From Limnomonas spitsbergensis (lineage: Eukaryota; Chlorophyta; Chlorophyceae; Chlamydomonadales), in assembly GCA_037349105.1 (NCBI GenBank), contig JAYJMM010000028.1, forward strand, positions 4,216,001-4,280,000: DNA of 64,000 nucleotides, written 5' to 3'. This document shows positions 1 to 10,128 of this stretch, piece by piece. The notes beneath the pieces were generated by a model. That model was not told the origin of the DNA, did not search any database, and worked only from the letters and a program-made list of their open reading frames with translations. The first letter of the stretch is position 1. Every line of letters begins with the position of its first letter. Position numbers and translations under genes: made by a program.

Positions 1-818
1 GATAATATCTCCCAGCTCATCATTTGGAACTGCTGCCTTTCAATCTCGTTTATATCAGCATGATTGCCCAGGGTCCACCCTTGTTCCATCTTGAAATGTT
101 TATCAGGTTCTACAGGGTCTGTTGGACTGTCAGGTGTCATATTATCTAAGGACCAAGATCCCTCAATAGGGACACCCTCATGAAGCTCATCAGGTGACAA
201 CAGATCGTTCAACAAGACTGGATCTGTGTAATGCTGAATATCTGCTGGGTAAGAGGTACCTATCTGCGTGACCAGACAAGTTCCTAGTACTTCTCTTGAA
301 TACTGGTCTCGTGCAATGCTGCGAGTTAGGTCAAATACCTGAGCTGGGGCATTGTGAGTTCTCATACTGTTAACAGGTGTGAACATAAATGTTGTGACTA
401 TCATCCATAGGTAGAAGAGCCATTGCATTATAGTGGGTTGCATTCTATGGAGATGCTGCGTTCTGCGAGTTATTGCAGGACCAGGTGACCGCACAGATTT
501 ACAGAAATCAAGTTTCAAAGTCAATTTGCGCAACCTGTCAGACCTAAGCTGTTCAGCCTTGATCTTGTCATCAGTAATCCTTTTTACCCTGCGGAACCCC
601 CTGACTCTCTTGGCCCAGAACTCAATAAGGATAGCAATACGCTTGGCGCGCAGCTGAGCAAGTTCCCTAGCTCTAGCACGACGCAGCCTAGGTTTGTTAC
701 CCAAGCTCTGCAGAGGAACAACATAAGCAGAGCCCCTGATGGGATGCGCAGGTCGAAAATTAGGATGACGCCTTCTGATGAGAGCCTCTAAACTGCACTT
801 CCTAGCCTGCGCAACGCT
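1..818 (-). pseudogene. Partial pol of the left retroelement copy, running off the window
   Basis: After the gag UGA the same frame continues with the residues seen in the right copy (for example LGNKPRLRRARARELAQLR and the hydrophobic stretch near 380-430). It reaches the window edge before the RT domain. A net two-base insertion around base 25 compared with the right copy breaks the frame, so I call it a broken partial copy. Nothing is visible of its RT. Confidence 0.55.
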
Positions 819-1772
819 TCAGGAGTCAGGGCGACCCAGAATCTCCTGAACGGTCACCTCTGCAACATCAGCAGCATATACTGCTATATCCGCTAAGATA
901 TCAGTTTTGTCCCTGCGCTCGCGGAACACGCAGTTGGCACCGAACACCTTCCACCACTCACGTACCTGCTCGTTGTCTTTACTACGAACAAGAATGGTGA
1001 GCGTCGCCATCATGTTAGGCGTGATGATGCTCTTAATCTCCTTGCGGTAAGATGGCGTGCCACGTCCATCATACCGGTAGGCAACCTCCGTAGATGTTGG
1101 AGGGACAAACGACCTCGCTGGGCTGCGCAGCTGTCTTGAGGAACCGCCAGCGCTGGATGGAGCGTCGAGAGGCTCAGAGGCCACCGCCGCTAGACCATCG
1201 AGGTCCATGCGGTTAAGTCCAGACTCGCCCGCTGCTTCTTCTGGAATGGGCCGGAGGAGGTTATGCTGATCCAGGTCACGGTTCAGCTCTGCCTCCCTTG
1301 CCTGCAGCTTCCTCAGCTGCTTGCGCGTCTTGCGCTCCTTCCGCTCCTCTTCGCTGAGCGGTGGCTTGGGCGCCCTCACTAGAGGAGGTGCCTCATCACC
1401 ACCGGACGTCCGGGCCCCATGCATGCCCTGAGGCGGTTGCATCAGCCCTTCAGTCTGGCTCCTTCCACCAGCCAGGTTTTCACCACTGCCGCGGTTGGAG
1501 CCGGAGGCGCCGCCAGTTGCCTTGCGCTTAGTTAAAGACGCGGCTTGGCGGCGCCTGTCTTCTGTCCTGGCGATAGCTGCTGCTCGCTCCTTGAGAAGAA
1601 TCCGCGCTGAAGCGTTGATGATTTTATAGCCATCGCTGATGACGGCCTTGTCGCTGGCCCGTTGAGCATGGTCGCGGTCAGCCTTGCTGATGTTGGGCTG
1701 TCTAGGCATCTGAGGGTGTGATAAGTGATAAGAATTAGTCATCACATCATTGGATAATAAACAGCACTTCAT
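819..1772 (-). CDS. Gag-like ORF of the left retroelement copy
   Basis: A 317-residue ORF starting MKCCLLSNDV and ending GRPDS before UGA. It is nearly identical to the ORF at 10129-11082 (a handful of substitutions such as K/R, A/D and N/D). No known domain is recognised; the middle is basic and charged (EERKERKTRKQLRKLQ) and the N-terminal third is rich in Arg, Lys and Ala, as expected of a nucleic-acid-binding Gag. Its position directly before the RT reading frame, and in the same frame, supports a Gag role by context only. The following frame stays open after the UGA (see the right copy). Confidence 0.6.
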   Translation of the reverse strand: MKCCLLSNDVMTNSYHLSHPQMPRQPNISKADRDHAQRASDKAVISDGYKIINASARILLKERAAAIARTEDRRRQAASLTKRKATGGASGSNRGSGENLAGGRSQTEGLMQPPQGMHGARTSGGDEAPPLVRAPKPPLSEEERKERKTRKQLRKLQAREAELNRDLDQHNLLRPIPEEAAGESGLNRMDLDGLAAVASEPLDAPSSAGGSSRQLRSPARSFVPPTSTEVAYRYDGRGTPSYRKEIKSIITPNMMATLTILVRSKDNEQVREWWKVFGANCVFRERRDKTDILADIAVYAADVAEVTVQEILGRPDS

Positions 1773-2072
1773 GACAACCTTTAAACAAGTACTAATATAC
1801 TCTTACAAAGCTTATAGTAGGAGCTTCTCGATCCACTGCTGTAACTCAGTGAACTCAGCTCGATAACAGGTGATAGCTCTTGCTACTTCACCTGGACTTC
1901 TTCGATGATGTTGACAGGATCTCGTAAAGCCTCGACTCTTGAGGTACTTATAGGTTTCTTGGGACGACCTTGGGCGAATGTGGCCGTTGATCTGCTGTGT
2001 TGAGTCGCTTGCTTGGCTACTTCTGGTGATTGAAGATATCTCTGATGAATCAGATGGTCGACTTGGAGCCAA

Positions 2073-3359
2073 AGGAAAGGATGTAGGTTGGAGATGTGAT
2101 GGTGGGTTGGTGGTAATATCCAGCTGTAAGGCTGGAGATATGCCTTGTTAAGAGGCAGGAATAACTCTTATTGCTGCAGATAGTCGACTGTTGGCCTAGA
2201 TGCTCTGCCAGCTTCGTATTAGGAGACTTGTTGATGCTTATAGGGTCGCTGTTGGCCTAGCTGCTCTGCCAGTTTCCCTTAGTAAGACTTTGGTTGACGA
2301 TTAACTTGCAGATCGATAATCAGGAACAATAGCTGGAAACGTTAAGAGTCTATTGAAGGCCGTGAGATCAAGTAAGAAAGGAAAATTAAAGGACCCAGTT
2401 CGGGATCCTCTAAGACGGCAAACACACTTGTACAGGTTCACACATAACTTCCAACCGAAAAAGCAGTTGGCGCAGTCAAATAAACGCACGGTGCAGTCAT
2501 ACGTCGTGACAGTTGTCGCGGCACAGAGGTGCACCCTAAGGAATGGGTGCACCAAGCGAAAAGAACACAAGACATTCCCCCCCCAGATCGAAAAACACTG
2601 GAGGCAGATATAAACAAGTACGACGGCGTTTTAAGAACTGCGTATTGTTATCAGAGTTCCCACCCTTGGGCCCTGCCCAGAGTCCATGGGGCACAAGTAC
2701 CGGTAGGAAAAATAACCTCCAATATAATGCGTACGTTAGCGGCGACTTTTACGCATTACCGTAACTCGCCACAGTCGCTTTAAGGGACCCTCTTCAAGCT
2801 GAAGAGCCCTGTTCTCGTCACCATCGGTACTGTTCACCTTCCCCCAGGGCCCAATCGACCCCAAGTCCAGAAGACTACATCAGCCCTGCTCTAGTGCAAT
2901 TGGTTTCCCAATCCACACCATCTCAAACTTCCCGATCATCTAACTAACACCTGATCGAGGATGCCTATAGACTCGCGCCAGACATATGAGAATGCCACCT
3001 CACGGTAGACACCTCCTAAACCCTAAAAGTGCGTAATATGCACATCAGCTTTCCACCCCCAGATATTGAAAACTGCACTAAATTTGTTTTGTTTTGTTTG
3101 AAATCAAGTATCATCCTAAATATCAGTTTTGAGCAAATACATAATAGTTTATAACGTAAGACAAATGTTCACAGTCATCCAGTTCCAACTTTGGCTCACA
3201 ATTCTCAGCACCAGTATATTCAATTCCTAAATTCAAATCATATTTCCCAGACCCCCCCCCAGATCCAGTGAAAATTCCGCTCAGATACACAGTCAATTGT
3301 CAAAGCAAACGAAGGAAACTCAATTATATTCTGTCACTAGAAAGCAGTACGCTAATGTA
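2073..3359. other. Junction between the two retroelement copies, no gene
   Basis: This stretch holds the 3' end of the right copy and the 5' leader of the left copy. Visible elements: a 25-bp motif beginning ctgttggcctag repeated at about 2190 and 2251, a 61-bp block with an internal hairpin (2514-2574), and two G-tracts on the minus strand at about 2578-2590 and 3246-3260 that share a gatctggggg motif and could be polypurine tracts. I see no intact LTR pair and no convincing ORF; the short plus-strand ORFs here have no recognisable domain. Confidence 0.5.
2514..2574 (+). repeat. 61-bp terminal-type inverted repeat, left copy
   Basis: The block starts TGTCGCGG and ends AAGACA; its reverse complement appears unchanged at 11349-11409. 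It contains a perfect 9-bp stem (ggtgcaccc / gggtgcacc) with an 8-base loop, so each copy can fold into a hairpin. The pair brackets the right retroelement copy in inverted orientation, which is not what an LTR would do. Confidence 0.8.
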
Positions 3360-4352
3360 TTAACGGATGAACGTGTGCATTGGTGGGATCATCCGAGCAC
3401 GGATAGCTGCCGTTGCAAACACAAGGATCCATACTTTATTGCTGCAGCAACCGTGAATGGACATGTTAACTCCCAGACATGCTGTGAAGCTGACAGACTG
3501 CAAAATGACAAGCCGCCTTTCTCTCCGTAGTTGGGACAGCCACTCAAACCTTGCAGAATGACACTTAAGGAAATCTTGGGTGACTAAGCAGCATGCCACA
3601 TGACGTGCGTACTTGACCGCAAGAGCACAGGAGATGTCAGCGTATTCAGCCGGAGGGTTTGTGATAAGGACATGCAGGCCATGCTGTCGTAGCAGAAACT
3701 CGTAGGTGGAGGGTTGCAGTGGATCAGCACAGTAGTCTGCAGGGATGTTGACACCGATGCCCGAGTTGGTGAGAACATGGAGGGATCGAGGGTAAGGGTA
3801 AAGCTGACTGTTCTGCGGGAGTTCGGTGGCGTTTCCATTATCCTTGAACAGCAAAAGAATGCTGGGGGACAGGGACAAGTCAAGGCAGTCCAGCAGGGTG
3901 TTGCAGTCACTGTCTTCAATGGTGAGAGGTGAAGGAGGGTAGAGTTGGTACGACCATCCTGCCGGCACCCTGTTGCCCAAGTAGACAGCCACCTCATCGC
4001 GCTCTCGCAAAACTCCCGGCATCAGCGAATTCAGGGCATCCACCGCATCTCCACGGACACCCCAGTTGATGAAATCTGGGGGCACCCAAGGATGAGTGAC
4101 ATGGCTCTCGAACCTTTTGTTGGGGACGCGGATTCTCACGGAAGCACGGGTAGGTCGCTGATCATCAGGTTGCACCTCCGCAGCGATTTCCTCATTGCTG
4201 CCAACTGCGACGGTCCCGGCAAGCTCGACCGCATTGCTTCCGGCACCGCCTGCGGCGGTCCCGGCAAGACAATCTGCGTCCTCTTCCCTGTCTTCAGCGG
4301 TTCCTTCTTCTTCACCCTCAACAAGGCCACCGCCTATGGCGGCTCCCATCAC
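3360..4352 (-). CDS. Last ORF of the retroelement; N6-adenine-methyltransferase-like motif
   Basis: A 330-residue ORF in the integrase frame, separated from the integrase by UAG and UGA codons. Residues 1-90 are acidic and low in complexity. The region around residue 225 reads LHVLITNPPAEYADI, followed by an Ala-rich helix, CCLVTQDFL, a run ending FEWLSQLRRERRLVIL, and later NKVWILVFATA. The order NPP, helix, hydrophobic strand, R-rich RLVI strand, then a VWIL strand resembles phage-type Dam and related N6-adenine methyltransferases, whose motif IV is (D/N/S)PP(Y/F/W). Here the residue after NPP is Ala, not aromatic, so activity is doubtful. The function is an inference from motif order; a retroelement accessory protein of unknown role is the alternative. 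Confidence 0.45.
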   Translation of the reverse strand: MMGAAIGGGLVEGEEEGTAEDREEDADCLAGTAAGGAGSNAVELAGTVAVGSNEEIAAEVQPDDQRPTRASVRIRVPNKRFESHVTHPWVPPDFINWGVRGDAVDALNSLMPGVLRERDEVAVYLGNRVPAGWSYQLYPPSPLTIEDSDCNTLLDCLDLSLSPSILLLFKDNGNATELPQNSQLYPYPRSLHVLTNSGIGVNIPADYCADPLQPSTYEFLLRQHGLHVLITNPPAEYADISCALAVKYARHVACCLVTQDFLKCHSARFEWLSQLRRERRLVILQSVSFTACLGVNMSIHGCCSNKVWILVFATAAIRARMIPPMHTFIR

Positions 4353-4385
4353 CCTTCATGCCTTCTTTTGCTTAGCAGGCCGCAG

Positions 4386-6010
4386 CTAATAAACTGTCAC
4401 GGCGGCCGCTGGTTCCTCCAGTTCTGCCGCAACATCTCGTCGTGCAGCACCAGTAGCGTCAGCTCCCGCAGTCCTGCATTGCTCACAAATCCAGTAACCA
4501 GCAGGGACAGTAGTAAGCCGTGGTACCAAACAGTACGTGTGAGTGCCTCGACCACAACTACCGCATATAATCATTTTCTTATCGTTAACAGGCAGCAGAC
4601 ATCTCTGACAAGGGAAGTCTGGTGCTGGCTTTTGCCATCTTTTGGATGGGGGTAAGAGTCCCTCTATGGGCAGATGACATGGCGCACAGTTAATAGCGTT
4701 CTCAGCCACAGTCACCCCGTTGCGACCAACCATGACAAAAACTCCACTTGGCCGTACATCGAACACCCGAAGCACGTAAGGTCTCGCAGTGGAGTGCAAT
4801 CGGTTCTCATCCCGTACATACACAAACTGCCCCTCAGTATACTTAGCTATTGATGGAAGGTAAGCACCACTACGAAGCCTTGCGTAACGCAGGGTATCTC
4901 GCTGTTGAGCCACCAGAAGATTCTGGCCGACCATCACGCAGTTCTTGGCTAGTAATTCAGAACGGAACAGTACAAGTTCAGCAGCAGCATCCACATCCAG
5001 GTAATCCACTGCCTGATCCCCATTCAACCTTTCCATGATAGCAGGAGGGATGACTGGTTCACAGGAAAACAGCAGCTGGTAGGGACTCATCAAAGTGCTG
5101 GCATGCTTTGTGACTCGGTACCCGAGTGCTATCCAGGGCAAATACATGTCCCATTCTCGAGGCTCTCTTGAAACGTGCAAATGCCTTGATAATGCAGTTT
5201 TTACTGTCTTCACCAGCCTTTCCGCTTGCCCATTGGCTTGGGGATGGAAGGAACTGGTGACTCTATGATCAATCATGGCACGGACAAGCAGTGAGTCCAT
5301 TTCACCTTGAAACTCCCCACCACCGTATGTGACTACTTCAGCGCATGCCCCAAATCGTGCCAATATGCCGTGCAGGAAATGATAAGCTACTTCTTTAGAC
5401 GATTTAGCAGTCATGGGAAATACCTCAACCCATTTAGAGTAGCTTTCTACAGCTACCATAACATAGGTGTGACCACGGTAAGAAGCCGTGTAAGGACCAG
5501 AAAGATCCAGGTGCCAACGGTACATAAGTCCTCTGATGGGTAAGGGATGCATAACAGGCTGCATAGCATTGAACGATACTTTAGTGTAATCACAGGCCTC
5601 ACAGCACTGGACCACTCTCTTGCAGTCATTATATAATCCAACCCACCAGTGGGTCATCATGACAAGCCCCGTTGTGCGGCGCCTGCCATAATGACCATTT
5701 TCTACATGCATTTTGTGCACGAGTGCCAACCGGTCACCAGGGGGTGGTACCACCTTGGTTGTACCGCCTGGCATTCGACGATATAGAATATTCTTCTCAG
5801 CGGACCAGAGATAAAGCGCGGCTCGTCGTTGAAGAAGCTTGCGTTCTACAGGGGTCAGCATGGGCAACATTGTATCAGTGGTACGCCTCAGATATTGCAT
5901 AGCATTATTATCCAACCAGATATCTGCGAATGAGTGAGACTCTTCCTCACGGGTGATGGGCTGCTCTATCAACTCAGCCGCTAAGGACTGAGCAGCTGAG
6001 CTGCGTGTAA
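4386..6010 (-). CDS. Retroelement integrase with C-terminal PHD finger
   Basis: The ORF is open from about 6010 (no ATG; 5972 is only the first alternative start), so it was probably part of a polyprotein. Domains in order: HHCC zinc-binding domain (HVENGHYGRR, then CCEAC), catalytic core (WHLDLSGPY with the first Asp, VVTYGGGEFQG, and HPQANGQAERLVKTVK with the Glu), and a C-terminal region with C-x2-C, C-x2-C, H-x2-C, C-x2-C spacing (CQRC, CGSC, HTYC, CEQC), a PHD-type C4HC3 zinc finger. Integrase joins cDNA to the chromosome; PHD fingers bind histone H3 tails, so this one may direct insertion. The second catalytic Asp is replaced by Tyr (codon at 5325-5327), so this copy should be inactive. 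Confidence 0.85.
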
Positions 6011-6012
6011 GA

Positions 6013-7362
6013 TCAGAGAATCTCCAGCAGCAAACAAATGATTAAGCTGCTGAGATATCTGATCACCATTCCCCCCCAGCTCCAGTCCTGAAGTGGCAAA
6101 AGAGTGAGGAAAAAGTTATTGAAGGCAGAAAAAATTTCCTGCGAAGGAGGAACCGCTACAAAGCGAATTGCAAAGCCAACGGCAATCAGGTGACTGACAG
6201 CATTAGAATCAAAAGCTCCTCCAACTATCCTGTGACGCACAGAGAAGATTAAGTCTTTACCAGCAGTACAATCAGTGGCATATCCCATGGCACGTTCACG
6301 CTCATGAATGGTGAGAGCGTGTCTAGTGAAAACTCCTGTCTGATCTGTTTCCAAAACAAGTCCAGGTTCATATTCAGGGTTGGGTCGAAACGCATAAGAT
6401 TCAATCCTTGCAACCATTGTAGGAAAAACCCGTAGAGGTTCGTTCAAGATGTTGGCTGGATGATATGGGTACCTGTTAACTTTGAAACAGATACGGGGTT
6501 CTCTTCCATGATCCAGTATGTCAGTCAGGCGCAATGTATCATCACGAACAAAGGACATCATCACCAACTGCAGAGAAGTGGGGTAACATATATTCTGTCA
6601 ATAATTACGCAAGCGGTGGGCATAGCTGCCGACAGCAACCGCGTCAAAGCAAACTGGGTGTCCCAGCCTCTCCGTAAGCTCCTGGAGCCCTTCTCTCATA
6701 GCCTGCGACTTTGCAATAGCAAATTGTACAGCAACATTCTCAATGAAGTACATAGGTGGGCGTCTACCTTGTTGCATGTGTTGGAGAGATCCAAAAATTC
6801 TAATAAGAGGGGAAAAGGTAGAGCTCTTATCTCCCTGCAGTCATGTACGTTTCCCTGCAGAGGATAGATCAGTACACATAAATCCTGCTGTCAGCATCCA
6901 TTGGGTACCATCAAGGCATCCAATGTCAATGATATGTCTTTCATTAATGGCGTAAACATCCTGAGGCTGTCGGTTGAAAGTATTAGCAACAGCATCATGA
7001 CTTAGGAGATTAGGATATTCTTCCATGAGTAATCTAAGTTTGTGCTTAGCACATGCCCTTGCACCATTATCAATGTCAGCATAGTAATAGTGGTTGATGC
7101 GCATGCCATTTCTTAGCATACATTCTAATCCACCGCACATGCCACCAAAAAGCTCAATCAAGGAAACACCTTCTTGCACAGCAGTAATAATGCTGGTTTG
7201 GGGAACAGGTGTTGAATTTATGGACTGAATCCCTTTTCCCACAGGATTGCCCTCATGTGAATGCTCTTGCACCTGTAGTGAGGTATAATGGGAAGGGGGC
7301 AATTCCTGCAAATGCAGTCGACATTCTTCGACACGTGAAGACGCTGTCCCTCTTAAAGCTTT
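6013..7362 (-). pseudogene. C5-cytosine DNA methyltransferase-like domain inside the retroelement, broken by stops
   Basis: Translation in the frame of the upstream RT shows the C5-MTase motifs in canonical order: motif I VSLIELFGGMCGGLE, motif IV GFMCTDLSSAGKR with the catalytic Cys (normally preceded by Pro, here Met), motif VI YFIENV, a motif VIII-like AHRLRNY, motif IX RHALTIHERERAMGY and motif X RHRIVGGAFDSNAVSHLI. Known enzymes of this family methylate cytosine C5 through the motif IV Cys with help from the motif VI Glu. A UGA at 6841 sits where a Gly is expected just after GKRT, and another UGA at about 6598 where a Trp would fit; past motif X the frame shifts near a G7 run at about 6080. 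There is no ATG before motif I, so it was probably made as part of the polyprotein. It lies between RNase H and integrase. Confidence 0.75.
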
Positions 7363-10128
7363 TTATTTTTCGGACAGAGAATCCATCTGCGGCACATGGA
7401 TACGGGTGGAAAATGAAGAAATGCCATTAATTTCGGATTCAAAAGCAGCCTCAGTGTCATATGCGTTGCAGCAGCTCATTTCATACATGTCATCAGGATA
7501 CACGAGTGCAGTAGCTAATGAATGGATCTGGTTTGTAACAGATGGACCAAACGTGGGAGAGGGCCAAATGGCACGAGTCCTAGGCAGTCCTGGCCACTCA
7601 GTTGGCAGTGAAAAAGATACTTCAGTATTTTCAGAAATCTTTTGTAATCCAGTGATAACATGCTCCTTATCAGACGCCGGATCAGGATCGATTGCAGGTC
7701 CAAAGGGTGCTATGGGAAATCCCCAAGGGACTGCGCTCTGGGGAGTTCTTGACAAACACGCAGCCATGAGGGAATACGCTCGTTTAGAACTATTAGCGGT
7801 CAAATCAGTGTCTACACCTGATCCACAAAATGCAGAGTTGTAGTAAAAGGGCCACGTTGTCGCGAAATGACTCTCCTTTGTGCCTGTCCAGTCCAGGTCT
7901 GATTGGACAGGGAACCTGCTGGGGACATCAGCAACAATATGTTTAACACCTGGTTTATATTCAAGTTCATAGGAGAATGGAGATAGCATGACAGACCAGC
8001 GGGCAAACTGCCCTTCTAACTCTTTGTTAGACATTAACCAAGACAACCCTTTATGGTCACTTATTATCAAAAACGGTATTTTAGCCCCAAGCAGATAATA
8101 ACGGAAGGCTCTCACTCCCCATATTGCTGCTAACATTTCACCCTTGTAGGACCCATAATTAGCCTCATGCACATTGCAAGTCCTACTAATGCAGGCTACC
8201 AGATATTCCTTTCCATCATCATCCTTTTGGCCCAGAACGGCTGACATGCCTTTCTGGGACCAATCTGTGTGAAGGATGTAACGGCGATTTTTATCAGGTG
8301 TGCGCAATGCGTTACCAGGTTTGCAGAGCTCATCTTTTAGGTGTTCCCATGCTTTATCCCTCTCAGCTGTCCAAAGCCAAGGAGTGTCATTTTTAAACAA
8401 CTCTGTAAGGGGGCTGGAGATGACAGAGAAGTTAGGAACATAACATCGGTAATAATTAGCAAAGCCAATAACACGGCGTAGTTCATGCACAGTAGTGGGC
8501 GTGGGCAAAGCTCTGATTGCCAGAACCTTTGTTTCACTAGGTGAGATACCTGTTGTTCCAATCATGTGACCTAGGTACTCAAGACTGTTGAACAGAAACT
8601 CGCATTTTCCTGGATGCACCTTCATTTGACACTTTTTGAGGGCAGCAAACAGGATTTTAAGCGCCGCTTTATGCGACGCAAGATCTTTGGTGAAGACAAG
8701 GACATCATCTATAAAACATACACAACAGTGATCAAGACCTGCTTCAGTTATTACGGTATTCATAACCCTCTGAAAGTAGGCAGGCATGTTGGTAAGACCA
8801 AAAGTATTACGGTTAGTTTTCCAACACCTATCATTCCACCAGAATGCAGTCATGTCCCTACACTCTTCAGAGAGGGAAGTTTGACCGAATCCTGATTTCA
8901 TATCACAATCAGAGAAGACAGTGCAACCCTCAGTCCTTCCAAACAACTCTTCAGGCAAGGGTAGAGGGTACACGTCGGGAGGTGTAAATGCATTGATGCC
9001 TCCAGATGCTTTCCCATAGTTAATACAGCATCTTTTATCGGTCCATGCACCAGTTACGGGATCCTTTTTAGCAGCTATCACTGCTTCATGTATCATAAGA
9101 GGTCGTGCACACTCACTGATAAAGCCGGCTTCCATGAGAGGGGTCATGTGTATGTCCATGACTTCCTTCTCCATGGGCGACCTCCTGCGAGCTTTTCTGA
9201 GAATAATGCCTGGGGGCAAGGTTATAGTTTCTCCAGGGGGACCTATGGTGAAGGGAAGAACTGATCCTTCGTAACCTGTCAAGTCAGACAATTTATACGC
9301 ACTTTGCGCCTGGATAATATCTCCCAGCTCATCCTGGAACTGCTGCCTTTCAATCTCGTTTATATCAGCATGATTGCCCAGGGTCCACCCTTGTTCCATC
9401 TTGAAATGTTTATCAGGTTCTACAGGGTCTGCTGGACTGTCAGGTGTCATATTATCTAAGGACCAAGATCCCTCAATAGGGACACCCTCATGAAGCTCAT
9501 CAGGTGACAACAGATCGTTCAACAAGACTGGATCTGTGTAATGCTGAATATCTGCTGGGTAAGAGGTACCTATCTGCGTGACCAGCGAAGGTCCTGGTAC
9601 TTCTCTTGAATACTGGTCTCGTGCAATGCTGCGAGTTAGGTCAAATACCTGAGCTGGGGCATTGTGAGTTCTCATACTGTTTACAGGTGTGAACATAAAT
9701 GCTGTGACTATCATCCAGAGGTAGAAGAGCCATTGCATTATAGTGGGTTGCATTCTATGGAGATGCTGCGTTCTGCGAGTTATTGCAGGACCAGGTGACC
9801 GCACAGATTTACAGAAATCAAGTTTCAAAGTCAATTTGCGCAACCTGTCAGACCTAAGCTGTTCAGCCTTGATCTTGTCATCAGTAATCCTTTTTACCCT
9901 GCGGAACCCCCTGACTCTCTTGGCCCAGAACTCAATAAGGATAGCAATACGCTTGGCGCGCAGCTGAGCAAGTTCCCTAGCTCTAGCACGACGCAGCCTA
10001 GGTTTGTTACCCAAACTCTGCAGAGGAACAACATAAGCAGAGCCCCTGATGGGATGCGCAGGTCGAAAATTAGGATGACGCCTTCTGATGAGAGCCTCTA
10101 AACTGCACTCCCTAGCCTGCGCAACGCT
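7363..10128 (-). CDS. Retroelement reverse transcriptase and RNase H
   Basis: Open for about 920 codons directly after the gag UGA. The N-terminal part is basic, then a hydrophobic stretch (MQWLFYLWMIVTAFMF), then a linker. RT motifs: FSDCDMKSGFGQ, the catalytic FIDDVLVF (YxDD box, about residue 460), and KCEFLFNSLEYLGH. RNase H motifs: LHTDWSQKGMSAVLG, GEMLAAIWG and IISDHKGLSWL. The RT-RNase H order with gypsy-type boxes identifies a Ty3/gypsy-class Pol. No aspartic protease motif (DTG/DSG in the usual context) was found. The frame ends at UAA 7363, and the same frame then continues into the methyltransferase-like region. No ATG lies near its start, so expression by UGA readthrough from gag is likely. 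Confidence 0.9.
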   Translation of the reverse strand, partial: SVAQARECSLEALIRRRHPNFRPAHPIRGSAYVVPLQSLGNKPRLRRARARELAQLRAKRIAILIEFWAKRVRGFRRVKRITDDKIKAEQLRSDRLRKLTLKLDFCKSVRSPGPAITRRTQHLHRMQPTIMQWLFYLWMIVTAFMFTPVNSMRTHNAPAQVFDLTRSIARDQYSREVPGPSLVTQIGTSYPADIQHYTDPVLLNDLLSPDELHEGVPIEGSWSLDNMTPDSPADPVEPDKHFKMEQGWTLGNHADINEIERQQFQDELGDIIQAQSAYKLSDLTGYEGSVLPFTIGPPGETITLPPGIILRKARRRSPMEKEVMDIHMTPLMEAGFISECARPLMIHEAVIAAKKDPVTGAWTDKRCCINYGKASGGINAFTPPDVYPLPLPEELFGRTEGCTVFSDCDMKSGFGQTSLSEECRDMTAFWWNDRCWKTNRNTFGLTNMPAYFQRVMNTVITEAGLDHCCVCFIDDVLVFTKDLASHKAALKILFAALKKCQMKVHPGKCEFLFNSLEYLGHMIGTTGISPSETKVLAIRALPTPTTVHELRRVIGFANYYRCYVPNFSVISSPLTELFKNDTPWLWTAERDKAWEHLKDELCKPGNALRTPDKNRRYILHTDWSQKGMSAVLGQKDDDGKEYLVACISRTCNVHEANYGSYKGEMLAAIWGVRAFRYYLLGAKIPFLIISDHKGLSWLMSNKELEGQFARWSVMLSPFSYELEYKPGVKHIVADVPSRFPVQSDLDWTGTKESHFATTWPFYYNSAFCGSGVDTDLTANSSKRAYSLMAACLSRTPQSAVPWGFPIAPFGPAIDPDPASDKEHVITGLQKISENTEVSFSLPTEWPGLPRTRAIWPSPTFGPSVTNQIHSLATALVYPDDMYEMSCCNAYDTEAAFESEINGISSFSTRIHVPQMDSLSEK

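Larger units (their letters stand above)
1..1983 (-). repeat. Direct repeat: 5' part of a second retroelement copy (matches 9311-11293)
   Basis: Bases 1-1983 match 9311-11293 almost base for base by eye, in the same orientation. The shared block covers the leader, the gag-like ORF and the first part of pol. Homology stops abruptly at 1983/11293, after the sequence gcgaatgtgg. The left copy continues into about 300 bp of different leader, while the right copy goes into three 20-bp tandem repeats. Near base 25 the left copy has a net two-base insertion relative to the right copy, which shifts its pol frame. This is a head-to-tail pair of one family rather than a pair of LTRs, because the repeat contains coding sequence. 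Confidence 0.85.

Noticed and set aside
433..657. Plus-strand 74-codon ORF repeated at 9743-9967
   Set aside because: It is antisense to the pol reading frame and repeated only because the element is present twice.
1..2072. Treating the 2-kb direct repeats (1-1983, 9311-11293) as LTRs
   Set aside because: They contain the gag ORF and the start of pol, so they are two element copies, not terminal repeats.
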